This document shows, piece after piece, positions 8,751 through 16,843 of a stretch of 64,000 nucleotides of DNA. Each line of letters begins with the position of its first letter. Within the stretch, counting starts at the first letter, position 1. The stretch comes from Rhodospirillales bacterium (GTDB lineage Bacteria > Pseudomonadota > Alphaproteobacteria > Reyranellales > Reyranellaceae). Below the pieces are notes generated by a model that made no database searches, was not told the origin of the DNA, and saw only the letters and a list, made by a program, of their open reading frames with translations. Where the stretch lies: positions 1,323,501 through 1,387,500 of the forward strand of contig CP064988.1 in the NCBI GenBank assembly GCA_016699855.1, given 5' to 3'. The translations under genes and the position numbers were made by a program.

Positions 8751-10049
8751 TCAACATACGCCCCTCGCGACCGGCGGCCGCAGCCCACGCGAAACTCGAT
8801 CTTTCAGGATCTCGGCAAGCGATTCGCAGGCAAGCCCGAGTGGGCGGTCGTTCACGAACTCGACCACGTCGGCTCCCGTCGGAGCGCTTTCCATGGCCCG
8901 CGCCAGGCGACGAGCAATGTCCTGCGCACTTTCCCGGCCGCGCTCGCGGAGCCTCGCAGCGAGAACATCGACGGGCGCCGTCACGTTGATGATCGTGACG
9001 CCTGGGCCGAAGCGATGCCGCGCTTGCTCGATCACGGCCCGGGACACATTGATCAACACGTGCCGACCGGAGGCCAGGGCGTGCTCGACTTCCGTGTCAG
9101 GAATCCCGTAGCAAAGCCCGTGGGCTTCCCAGCTCAGGCAGAAGGCGCCATTGTCCTGCAGCGACCGAAAATCGTCACGGCTTGCGCAGTAGTGCAGCTC
9201 GCTGCCGCCATCCGCCGGCCGGGTGATCACCCGCTTGGGAAAATGGAAGCCATCCGACGCGAGAGCGAGCTTCATGGCCTCGATCAGCGTGTCCTTGCCG
9301 CTACCGCTCGGTCCAACGATCAGAAAGCAGTGGCCGCGGCTACGCCGTGCGCCCATGAGCGCATGGCGCCGAACGACCTTGAACGGCATGGTGGTGTCCG
9401 GCTGGGAAACGATGGAGAGGGCGTCGATCAGGAGTGGCATCGCGAACTGGTCGGAGCCGCTTGCTGCCAGGGCTTGCTTCCACCGAATCTGTTGCCCTAT
9501 GGGGATGCGGTCAGTAATCGTCAGGTGAAAGCGGAACTCGTCGAGCACATAGGGGTAACCCCAACGCGCGAGCAGCTCCTCCTGGCGCCGGCTGAGCCTG
9601 GCGGACCGTCGCCGCTCGGTCTCCTCAGCGCTGGGGGGGGCCCGAAAGCCGTCGAATTCCCGCACGCAAAGGGCCGCCAAGGCGTCGACCCCGGGCGTCG
9701 GCGCCACCGGGCGCAGCGCGACGAAGTCGTTCTCGGCTGTGACCTCGAGCCCCGGCAGCAGGACCGGCGACGTTGCCGCCGCAATGCGCGAGACGGCGGT
9801 GTCGATCGCGTCGAAATTCGCTCGTGGGGCCAAGTGGAACGGCGCCTTCAGCGTTGCGTGAAACCCATAGTGCCGCGCGGCCTGCGTGTGCTGGAGCTGC
9901 CGCCGGGGTCCGATCCCGGGAAGCGGAAATTGGCTGACGGCCTCACCGGTTTCGATGTCGCGCCCCAGCAGCCCCGCGCCAAACCGCGCGAGCGCACTGC
10001 CGGGGGCTGGCACGAAGTAGATGCCGAAGCGAGGAGCCGCGCTGGTCAT
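8751..10049 (-). CDS. phnN: DUF1045 (2H phosphoesterase-like) - PhnN fusion protein
   Basis: 432 residues carrying two proteins normally encoded separately. Residues 1 to about 235 are DUF1045, a phn-operon protein with the two H-x-T motifs of the 2H phosphoesterase superfamily (GFHATLKAPF near 63 and FHLTITDRI near 180). From about 240 comes PhnN, ribose 1,5-bisphosphate kinase, with the P-loop GPSGSGKDT and RVITRPADGG; PhnN makes PRPP from ribose 1,5-bisphosphate, a late step of C-P lyase metabolism. No separate phnP is visible, so the 2H half may open the cyclic ribose phosphate made by PhnJ. It follows phnM by 10 bases. Confidence 0.88.
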   Translation of the reverse strand: MTSAAPRFGIYFVPAPGSALARFGAGLLGRDIETGEAVSQFPLPGIGPRRQLQHTQAARHYGFHATLKAPFHLAPRANFDAIDTAVSRIAAATSPVLLPGLEVTAENDFVALRPVAPTPGVDALAALCVREFDGFRAPPSAEETERRRSARLSRRQEELLARWGYPYVLDEFRFHLTITDRIPIGQQIRWKQALAASGSDQFAMPLLIDALSIVSQPDTTMPFKVVRRHALMGARRSRGHCFLIVGPSGSGKDTLIEAMKLALASDGFHFPKRVITRPADGGSELHYCASRDDFRSLQDNGAFCLSWEAHGLCYGIPDTEVEHALASGRHVLINVSRAVIEQARHRFGPGVTIINVTAPVDVLAARLRERGRESAQDIARRLARAMESAPTGADVVEFVNDRPLGLACESLAEILKDRVSRGLRPPVARGVC

Positions 10050-10059
10050 CGCCGATCCG

Positions 10060-11205
10060 TCAGCTCACCCGCCGGCCCGCGCGCCAGACCATCCGGACGA
10101 GGGGTCCATCGTCCAGGCGCTTCACCCACAGCAGATCGGCGCGCTTTCCGACGGCAATCGCGCCGCGGTCGACAAGCCCCACCGAAACCGCCGGCGCTCC
10201 GGCGACCATATCGAACGCGTGATTGAGCGTGATGTCCGCCTTGTCCTGGAGCACGAAGGCGGCATGCAGGAGGCTCGACGGAACATAGTCGGACGAAAGG
10301 ATGTCGAGCAGACCTCGCTCCACCAGCTCGAGCGCGGCCACGTTGCCAGAATGGGATCCGCCACGGATCACATTAGGCGCGCCCATGACGATCGCCATGC
10401 GCTGCTTGCGCGCGGCCTCGGCCGCAACAAGCGTGGTCGGAAACTCGGAGATCGAGATGCCGGCCGCCTTGGCCTCCTCGACGTGCTCGACGGACGTGTC
10501 GTCGTGGCTGGCGATCGGCAGGCCCCGACTGCGGGCCACCTGGACGATCGCGCTCCGGTTCAGATCCGAGTACTTCTGCTGATCCGACAGGCGGCGGTTT
10601 ATCAGCTCGTCAAGCCCCTTCTCGTCGAGCCTCAGCAGCGCCGAATTCCGCGCCCGGTACTTCTCTAAGTCCACCCACTGCCGCTGGCCGGGCGTGTGGT
10701 CCATCACCGAGACCAGCTTCAGGAGCGGGTGCACCGCGAGCTCGGCAAACAGGGTGGCGACGTTGGGCGTGCTGATCTCACAGCGCAGGTGAATGAAGTG
10801 CTCAGCCCGTGTGTGGCCACCCTCCTGCAGCGCGGTGATCGTCTCGATTGACTCGCCCAGGATCTTGGTGCGCAAGCCGTCCGGCTGGCTGTCCCCGACG
10901 GTCAGCGCATCGAACGAGGTCGTGATGCCGGCGCTCGCAAGCTGGGAATCATGGGCGAGCACCCCGGAGGAAGCCGGCCAGCGTACGCCCGGCCGGGGAG
11001 AAAGGTGCTTCTCCAGGTTGTCGGTGTGGAGTTCGACCAAGCCGGGGGTGACGTAGTCGCCCTCGCAGTCGATCGCCCCGGGGACTGCCGAGCCCCCATA
11101 CGAAATGTCCTTGATCGTCCCGTCCTCGACGCGAACGGTCCCGTTCGGGACGACCCTGTCGGGCAACACGAGCGTGGCATTGGTCAGGGTCAGATGTGTC
11201 GTCAT
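10060..11205 (-). CDS. phnM: Alpha-D-ribose 1-methylphosphonate 5-triphosphate diphosphatase PhnM
   Basis: Releases pyrophosphate from ribose 1-alkylphosphonate 5-triphosphate before C-P cleavage. The 381-residue amidohydrolase has VTPGLVELHTDNLEKH (metal-binding His), VMDHTPGQRQW, IASHDDTSVEH and LLDILSSDYVPSSLLHAA, all typical of PhnM. ATG at 11203-11205 is taken as the start; an in-frame TTG at 11217 would reach almost to the phnL stop. It lies between phnL and the phnN fusion. Confidence 0.92.
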   Translation of the reverse strand: MTTHLTLTNATLVLPDRVVPNGTVRVEDGTIKDISYGGSAVPGAIDCEGDYVTPGLVELHTDNLEKHLSPRPGVRWPASSGVLAHDSQLASAGITTSFDALTVGDSQPDGLRTKILGESIETITALQEGGHTRAEHFIHLRCEISTPNVATLFAELAVHPLLKLVSVMDHTPGQRQWVDLEKYRARNSALLRLDEKGLDELINRRLSDQQKYSDLNRSAIVQVARSRGLPIASHDDTSVEHVEEAKAAGISISEFPTTLVAAEAARKQRMAIVMGAPNVIRGGSHSGNVAALELVERGLLDILSSDYVPSSLLHAAFVLQDKADITLNHAFDMVAGAPAVSVGLVDRGAIAVGKRADLLWVKRLDDGPLVRMVWRAGRRVS

Positions 11206-11218
11206 GGCGGTGTCCAAA

Positions 11219-11926
11219 TCAGTGCAAGGTTGCGATCGCGGACATGTCGAAGGACCTGGTGGCCACGTCGGCCCGGACCTTGGGATCGTGGAAAATCCCG
11301 ACGACCGCGGTGCCGCGCTTCAAGGCCTGGTGGATCAGGCCGACCACGACCCGGCAGTTGGCCTCGTCGAGCGAGGCGGTCGGCTCGTCGAGGAGAAGCA
11401 CCGGCCGCTCGACAATGAATCCGCGCGCGATGTTCACCCGCTGCTGCTCGCCGCCCGAGAAGGTGGCGGGCGCCAGCGACCACAGGCGCTCAGGGATGTT
11501 GAGGCGCGACAGGAGCTCGCGCGCCTTGTCGCGCGCCCGCTCGCGGTCCTCGCCCATCAGCCACAGCGGCTCGCTCACGACGTCGACCGTTGACACGCGC
11601 GGGATCACGCGCAGGAACTGGCTCACATAGCCCACGGTCTTGCGGCGGACGTCGAGGATTTTCTGCGGCGGCGAGGAGACCATATCCACCCATCTGTCGT
11701 CGTGGCGGATGAGGATCTCGCCCGAGTCGGCCTTGTAGTTGGCGTACATCGAGCGAAGCAGGGTGGACTTGCCGCTGCCCGAGGGCCCGTTGAGGACGAC
11801 GCACTCGCCCTTGCCGACCGTCAGCGAGGCGCCGGCGAGCGCGTTGATGCGGATGTTGCCCTGGTTATGGAGGTGAAATACCTTCTGGAGGTCGGTCACC
11901 TTGATCATCGTGTTGTCTACGGACAT
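11219..11926 (-). CDS. phnL: C-P lyase ABC-type protein PhnL
   Basis: 235-residue ATPase of the ABC superfamily, with Walker A GPSGSGKST, signature SGGEQQRVNIARG and Walker B VLLLDEPTASLDE. PhnL belongs to the C-P lyase machinery rather than to a transporter; PhnK and PhnL associate with the PhnGHIJ core. QFLRVIPRVSTVDVVSEPL is characteristic of PhnL. The gene follows phnK by 11 bases. Confidence 0.93.
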   Translation of the reverse strand: MSVDNTMIKVTDLQKVFHLHNQGNIRINALAGASLTVGKGECVVLNGPSGSGKSTLLRSMYANYKADSGEILIRHDDRWVDMVSSPPQKILDVRRKTVGYVSQFLRVIPRVSTVDVVSEPLWLMGEDRERARDKARELLSRLNIPERLWSLAPATFSGGEQQRVNIARGFIVERPVLLLDEPTASLDEANCRVVVGLIHQALKRGTAVVGIFHDPKVRADVATRSFDMSAIATLH

Positions 11927-11937
11927 GGCGAGCTCCC

Positions 11938-12732
11938 TCAGGGCAACAGGATCGAGGACACGAGCAACTGCGTGTAAGCGTGGTGCGGATCGTCGAGCAC
12001 CTGGTCGGTCAGTCCGCTTTCGACCACCTCGCCGCGATACATGACGATCAGCCGGTGTGCGAGAAGGCGCGCCACGGCCAGGTCGTGCGTGACGATCACC
12101 GCCGCGAGACCCAGCTCGCCGACCAGGGTGCGCAGGAGATCGAGCAACCGCGCCTGGACCGAGACATCGAGGCCGCCCGTCGGCTCGTCCATGAACACTA
12201 GGCGGGGCTTGGTCACCAGGTTGCGGGCGATCTGAAGGCGCTGCTGCATGCCGCCCGAGAACGAGCTCGGGAGATCGTCGATGCGGTCGATGTCGACCTC
12301 GACCCGCGACAGCCAGTCGATCGCCTCGCTGCGGATGTTGCCGTAGTGGCGCGAGCCGATGGCCATCAGCCGCTCCCCAACATTGGCGCCGGCCGAGACG
12401 CCGATGCGCAGTCCGTCCCGCGGGTTCTGGTGCACGATTCCCCAGTCGGTGCGCATTAGCATGCGCCGCTCAGCCTCCGACATCGTCGCCAAGTCCGTGA
12501 GTCCGCCCATCCGAGTGTTGTATTCGACGGTGCCGCTGGTGAGTTGCGCGCGACCCGACAGGCAGCTGAGCAGGGTCGTCTTGCCCGACCCCGATTCGCC
12601 CACGACGCACAGCACTTCGCCCGGCCACAGGTCGAGGGAGACGTCGCTGCACGCGAGGCGCGCGCCATACGCCTTGGTGACCGAGGTGGCCCGGAGCAAT
12701 GGATCGGGAGAGATGGCGACGGTCGCGTTCAT
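11938..12732 (-). CDS. phnK: C-P lyase ABC-type protein PhnK
   Basis: 264-residue ABC ATPase with Walker A GESGSGKTT, signature SGGMQQRLQIARN and Walker B LVFMDEPTGGLDV. The segment RTDWGIVHQNPRDGLRI is typical of PhnK, which docks on the PhnJ subunits of the core complex. The frame is open upstream, but ATG at 12730-12732 overlaps the phnJ stop as ATGA and gives the usual length. Confidence 0.93.
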   Translation of the reverse strand: MNATVAISPDPLLRATSVTKAYGARLACSDVSLDLWPGEVLCVVGESGSGKTTLLSCLSGRAQLTSGTVEYNTRMGGLTDLATMSEAERRMLMRTDWGIVHQNPRDGLRIGVSAGANVGERLMAIGSRHYGNIRSEAIDWLSRVEVDIDRIDDLPSSFSGGMQQRLQIARNLVTKPRLVFMDEPTGGLDVSVQARLLDLLRTLVGELGLAAVIVTHDLAVARLLAHRLIVMYRGEVVESGLTDQVLDDPHHAYTQLLVSSILLP

Positions 12733-13652
12733 GGCTTGGAGTTCCCACTCACATCGGCTTCGAAGAAGTCGGGATCGGCGCCCTTGTGCCCGTGTCGGCG
12801 CCGGTCCTCGCAATAGTCGCTGTCCGAGCAGAGATAGATGCGCCGGCCGGTGTCGTCGGCGATCACCTCGTCGAGGTAGCTGTCGGTCGAGCCACACAGC
12901 GCGCAGGGTTGGTCCCACTTCTCGATCTCGAACGGGTGATCCTCGAAATCGAGACTACGCACCTCGGTGAAGGGCGGGATGCAGTAGATGCGCTTCTCCC
13001 GCCCGGCGACGAAGATCTGGAGCGCCGCGCTCATGTGGAGCTTGGGGTTGTCGAACTTCGGGATGGGCGAAGGCGCCATCACATACCGGCCGTTGACCAT
13101 CACCGGATAGTTGTAGGTCGTGGCGATCTTGCCGAACCGCGCGATGTCCTCGTAGAGCTTGACGTGGATCAGGCCGTATTCCTGCAGCGCGTGCATCTTG
13201 CGCGTCTCGGTCTCGCGGGCTTCAAGCCGGCGCATTGGCTCCGGCATCGGCACCTGATAGATGAGGATCTGGCCTTCCTTTAGCGGGGCCTCCGGGATCC
13301 GGTGCCGCGTCTGGATGATCGTGGCATCGGCCGTGTGCTCGGTCGTGCCAACGCCGGCGACCAGGGCAAAGAAGCGTCGGATGGAGACGGCATTCGTGGT
13401 GTCGTCGGCGCCCTGATCGATCACCTTGAGGGTGTCCGCAGGACCGATGACGGCGGAGGTAACCTGGATACCGCCGGTGCCCCAGCCGTAGGGCAGCGGC
13501 ATCTCCCGGCTGCCAAAGGGGGCCTGATACCCCGGCACCGCAATCGCCTTGAGGATGGTCCGGCGGATCGCCCGCTTGGTCTGTTCGTCCAAGTACGCGA
13601 AGTTGTAGCCAGCCTGCAGCCGTGCGGTGTTAGACCCTGCGTCCTGCTTCAT
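12729..13652 (-). CDS. phnJ: Alpha-D-ribose 1-methylphosphonate 5-phosphate C-P lyase PhnJ
   Basis: The radical-SAM enzyme that breaks the carbon-phosphorus bond, giving the alkane and 5-phosphoribosyl 1,2-cyclic phosphate. The 307-residue protein has GYNFAYLDEQTKRAIRR, PLPYGWGTGGIQVT and the C-terminal cysteine cluster starting CALCGSTDSYLDE and continuing to YLCSDSDYCEDRR. All four cysteines are present, so the enzyme looks intact. ATG at 13650-13652 follows an AGAGAG ribosome site and lies 11 bases after phnI. Confidence 0.95.
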   Translation of the reverse strand: MKQDAGSNTARLQAGYNFAYLDEQTKRAIRRTILKAIAVPGYQAPFGSREMPLPYGWGTGGIQVTSAVIGPADTLKVIDQGADDTTNAVSIRRFFALVAGVGTTEHTADATIIQTRHRIPEAPLKEGQILIYQVPMPEPMRRLEARETETRKMHALQEYGLIHVKLYEDIARFGKIATTYNYPVMVNGRYVMAPSPIPKFDNPKLHMSAALQIFVAGREKRIYCIPPFTEVRSLDFEDHPFEIEKWDQPCALCGSTDSYLDEVIADDTGRRIYLCSDSDYCEDRRRHGHKGADPDFFEADVSGNSKP

Positions 13653-13663
13653 CGCTCTCTCCC

Positions 13664-14791
13664 TCATTCGGCGGCCTCGCGCTTCGCCAGCCGGCGCTCC
13701 CGCTCCTTGCGCAGTGCGCGCACGAGTACGAGTTCGGCCTGGAAGTCGACGTAGTGAGGCAACTTGAGGTGCTGAACGAACCCCGAGGCCTCGACATTGT
13801 CGGAGTGGTAGAGGACGAACTCCGGATCCTGGGCCGGAGCCGCCGCGGCCTCACCGAGGTCAGTGGCACGCAGCGCTCGATCGACCAAGGACATCGCCAT
13901 CGCCTTACGCTCGCTGTAGCCGAAGGCGAGACCGTACCCGCGGGTGAATTGGGGCGGCTTCTGCTCGGAGCCCTTGAACTGGTTGATCATCTCGCATTCG
14001 GTGAGGACGACGTCCCCGATCGATATCGGGAAGCCGAGCTCGTCGGGCACGATCTCGACGTTGACGTCGCCGACGCGGATCTCACCGGCGAAGGGGTGAT
14101 TGTTGCCGTAGCCGCGCTGCGTCGAGTACCCAAGCGCGAGGAGGAAGCCTTCATCGCCGCGGGCGAGATTCTGCAGGCGGATGTCGCGGGCGGCCGGAAA
14201 CTCGAGAGGATCGCGGGTGAGGTCGCCGACCTCCTCGCCGTCATTGGCAGCGGGGAGGAATTCCTCGATGAGCCCTTCGCGGTTGAGGATGTCGACGACA
14301 CGGGGAACCGTCTCGGGCTCAACACCGGCGCCTGCGGACGTCGCCGTCAAATCGGTATCGGCCGTGGGCGGGCGGTCTTGCTCCGGCTGGCCGAGGGCGA
14401 AGTCGAGGAGCCGGTGCGTGTAGTCGAATGTCGGGCCCAGGATCTGGCCACCGGGCACGTCCTTAAACGTTGCGGACACGCGGCGATGGACGCGCATCGC
14501 CGCCGTGTCGAGAGCCTGCGTGAATCCGAACCGCGGGAGGGTCGTGCGGTAGGCACGCAGGAGGAAGATCGCCTCGACCAGGTCGCCCTGGGCCTGCTTG
14601 ATCGCCAGGGCAGCGAGCTCGCGGTCATAGACCGAGCCCTCCGTCATGACCCTGTCCACAGCGAAGCCCAGCTGGTCCGAGATCTGGGCCAGCGAGACCT
14701 CCGGGGTTTCGGGATTGCCGCGCCGCTTCTCGGCCAGGAGCCGGTGCGCGCTGAGGATGGCCTTCTCTCCGCCTTTGACTGCGACGTACAT
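13664..14791 (-). CDS. phnI: C-P lyase complex subunit PhnI
   Basis: PhnI with PhnG, PhnH and PhnL attaches phosphonate to ATP ribose by displacing adenine. The 375-residue protein opens MYVAVKGGEKAILSAH and carries ALGYSTQRGYGNNHPFAGEIR, LTECEMINQFKG and FTRGYGLAFGYSERKAMAM, all PhnI hallmarks. The longer open frame upstream is ignored because ATG at 14789-14791 gives the family start and lies 2 bases from phnH. Confidence 0.94.
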   Translation of the reverse strand: MYVAVKGGEKAILSAHRLLAEKRRGNPETPEVSLAQISDQLGFAVDRVMTEGSVYDRELAALAIKQAQGDLVEAIFLLRAYRTTLPRFGFTQALDTAAMRVHRRVSATFKDVPGGQILGPTFDYTHRLLDFALGQPEQDRPPTADTDLTATSAGAGVEPETVPRVVDILNREGLIEEFLPAANDGEEVGDLTRDPLEFPAARDIRLQNLARGDEGFLLALGYSTQRGYGNNHPFAGEIRVGDVNVEIVPDELGFPISIGDVVLTECEMINQFKGSEQKPPQFTRGYGLAFGYSERKAMAMSLVDRALRATDLGEAAAAPAQDPEFVLYHSDNVEASGFVQHLKLPHYVDFQAELVLVRALRKERERRLAKREAAE

Positions 14792-14793
14792 GG

Positions 14794-15429
14794 TCAGAGC
14801 TCCACGATGACGGACCGCGGAAGCGCCATCAGGCGCTCCCTCGCGGTCAGGATCACATCGACGCCGCACGGATAGAGGCCCCGGTTGGCGGCGAACGCCG
14901 ACCAGAACCGCAGGTCGAGGCCCGCGACATTGATCGTGATCTTGTCGCGAATACCCGGTGCTGCGATCCGAAGCGGCAGGCCGGACGTGAGGTCAGGGAC
15001 TTGGATCAGGATGGTCGCCGAACGCTCGGGGAATTCCGGGTCGCCGGTCGCGAAGGTCACCAGCGGCGGCAGGTGGCCGGGCTCGGTGATCAGCGCGAAG
15101 TGGGCGTCCGCTGGACGGCGCGCCGCTCCGGCACCGGTATGAAACTTGAGATAGCGGAAGACCGCCGCGTGATCGCGGTCGCTGCCGAGCCAGAGGGACG
15201 TCTCGTGGTCGCAGAGCGCCATCAGAAAGCAGAGGGCCGCTGGATCGATGCCGTCGAAGGCCGGCAGGTTGCTGCCGGCGTCGACGATCGTGCCGGGCCG
15301 CGCCGAAGCGTCCATGATGCTGCGGAAAGCCGCCTGGCTGTCGAGGACAGGATCGGCGAAGCCGGGCGGCACGAGGTTGGCGGCATGCCCGTTCACGAGG
15401 GCGGCCGATCGTTCAGCGGTGACGGTCAT
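14794..15429 (-). CDS. phnH: C-P lyase complex subunit PhnH
   Basis: 211-residue PhnH, a subunit of the PhnGHIJ core. GFADPVLDSQAAFRSIMDA at the N-terminus, FLMALCDHETSLWL in the middle and FWSAFAANRGLYPCGVDVI near the end are typical of the family. Its start overlaps the phnG stop by one base and it runs to within 2 bases of phnI. Confidence 0.93.
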   Translation of the reverse strand: MTVTAERSAALVNGHAANLVPPGFADPVLDSQAAFRSIMDASARPGTIVDAGSNLPAFDGIDPAALCFLMALCDHETSLWLGSDRDHAAVFRYLKFHTGAGAARRPADAHFALITEPGHLPPLVTFATGDPEFPERSATILIQVPDLTSGLPLRIAAPGIRDKITINVAGLDLRFWSAFAANRGLYPCGVDVILTARERLMALPRSVIVEL

Positions 15430-15890
15430 CAGCTCATCCCCCGGACCATAGTGAAGAAGTTGACCTTCGTGTCGGCGCTGCGGCGGGCGACGGCCTGGCG
15501 GGCTTCCGCCTGGGCTGCCGCGAGCGGCCCGATGACATTGCTCTCGAGCTGGGCGCCGATCTTCTCATCCTGCAGCAGGGCGTCGAACACGGCCGCCAGC
15601 TCGGCATGGCGGAGGTCACGGCCCAGCACATAGCCGACACCCGAGGCGGAGCCCGGGAGCTGGACGGCACAGCGCGAGACGGTGGCCTCGCCGAGGTTGA
15701 ACTGGCCGCCGCTCCCGCCCGCGCGGCCGCGCAGGACGACCAGGCCGGCCTCCGGGCGACGGAGGAATTCGTAAGCGGGCTTCGTGGGAAGCGCACGCCA
15801 GGCGCTTTCCAGGTCTTCGGTCCTGGCCCGGGCCAGAATGCCTGTCCAGCGCTGGCGGGAAGCGACGGCGGCGGTAACGGGATCGGTCAT
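15429..15890 (-). CDS. phnG: C-P lyase complex subunit PhnG
   Basis: 153-residue PhnG, first gene of the phn operon. Family features include RQRWTGILARA, FNLGEATVSRCAVQL and YVLGRDLRHAELAAVFDALLQ. Three in-frame starts exist (15890, 15896 and GTG at 15902); ATG at 15888-15890 is preferred because GGAG lies six bases upstream. The predicted PhnF operator begins 11 bases upstream of this start, so repressor binding would block expression of the whole operon. Confidence 0.92.
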   Translation of the reverse strand: MTDPVTAAVASRQRWTGILARARTEDLESAWRALPTKPAYEFLRRPEAGLVVLRGRAGGSGGQFNLGEATVSRCAVQLPGSASGVGYVLGRDLRHAELAAVFDALLQDEKIGAQLESNVIGPLAAAQAEARQAVARRSADTKVNFFTMVRGMS

Positions 15891-15900
15891 CGACATCTCC

Positions 15901-15923
15901 ACAGACGTATAGACGTCTGTATG
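15901..15923. promoter_or_regulatory. Predicted PhnF operator between phnG and phnF
   Basis: The divergent 100-base gap holds ACAGACGTATAGACGTCTGT, whose six-base arms ACAGAC and GTCTGT mirror each other and enclose GTATAGAC. GTATAGAC-type boxes fit what is known of HutC-subfamily GntR repressors. The same core recurs at 16763-16778 and 19709-19720. It sits just upstream of phnG and about 70 bases before phnF, so both divergent genes could be controlled. Confidence 0.65.
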
Positions 15924-15990
15924 ACTATGTCAAACCGTTTTGGAGGAGTAAAGAGGAAAGACTCGCAAATTTTGGTCGGAGTCGGACGAG

Positions 15991-16713
15991 ATGGAGATCG
16001 GTCGGGAACCTGGCGTTGCGGTGTGGCATCAGATCGAGCAGACCCTGTTCAAGGAGATTTCGACGGGCAAGCCAGGACCCGGTGAGCGTATCCCTAATGA
16101 AACGGAGATCGCAGAGCGCTTCGGCGTGAATCGGCACACGGTTCGCCGGGCCGTAGCGGCCCTGGTGAGCAAGGGGATTCTGAGGATTCAGCGGGGCCAC
16201 GGGACCTTCGTCGAGGAAGGCGTGATCGACTATGCGATCGGCAAGCGTACCCGCTTCAGCGCCAATATCCTCCGCCACCACAAAGAACCGGGCCACCGCA
16301 TCCTCCGGGGCCTGGAGGTCGCGGGCATGGCCGACGTCAACAAGGCCCTGAAGCTCGGAGCGAACAGTCGGCTGATCATGCTCGAGACGATCGGCGAGGC
16401 CGACGGCAGGCCAATCAGCGTCTCGACCAACTATCTTCCGGCGGCGCGCTTCCCCGGCTTCATCGAAGCCTACGAGTCCCTACAATCGATGACGAAAGTG
16501 CTGCGCAAGTTCGGGATCAACGACTACACGCGGCGGGTCACGAGGGTGACGACGCGTATGCCCTCGGCAGCCGATGCCGAGCATCTGAAGCAGCCGCAGA
16601 CACGGCCCATCCTCGTCGCCGAGAGCGTCGATGTAGACGGCCGAGACGTGCCGATCGTCTATCACGAGGTTCGCTTCTCCGGCGAACGGGTGCAGTTGGT
16701 CTTCGAACCTTGA
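15991..16713 (+). CDS. phnF: Phosphonate-regulon repressor PhnF (GntR/HutC family)
   Basis: 240 residues: an N-terminal winged helix (IPNETEIAERFGVNRHTVRRAVAALVSKGIL, residues about 34-64, followed by QRGHGTFV) and a C-terminal UTRA ligand-binding domain ending PIVYHEVRFSGERVQLVFEP. It is divergent from phnG, the usual position of phnF. ATG at 15991 follows GGAG about 9 bases upstream. It probably senses a phosphonate or a pathway intermediate and releases the operators described here. Confidence 0.88.
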   Translation: MEIGREPGVAVWHQIEQTLFKEISTGKPGPGERIPNETEIAERFGVNRHTVRRAVAALVSKGILRIQRGHGTFVEEGVIDYAIGKRTRFSANILRHHKEPGHRILRGLEVAGMADVNKALKLGANSRLIMLETIGEADGRPISVSTNYLPAARFPGFIEAYESLQSMTKVLRKFGINDYTRRVTRVTTRMPSAADAEHLKQPQTRPILVAESVDVDGRDVPIVYHEVRFSGERVQLVFEP

Positions 16714-16758
16714 TGGCGGGTTGCCCGGCAGTTCCCTCAAAATGAGCTTGCCGCCTCT

Positions 16759-16782
16759 TATCGTATAGACGTATAGACGTTC
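16759..16782. promoter_or_regulatory. Predicted PhnF operator before alanine dehydrogenase
   Basis: Two GTATAGAC octamers stand head to tail at 16763-16770 and 16771-16778, followed by GT. The box lies 62-85 bases upstream of the alanine dehydrogenase start and shares ACGTATAGACGT with the phnG/phnF operator. It suggests that this gene, and perhaps the Na/Pi gene behind it, answers to PhnF. Confidence 0.6.
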
Positions 16783-16843
16783 TCTTGAGGTCTGCGGGTG
16801 CGTTTTGCGCCGTTGCGGGCCACTGCAGGACAGGAGCGTCACA

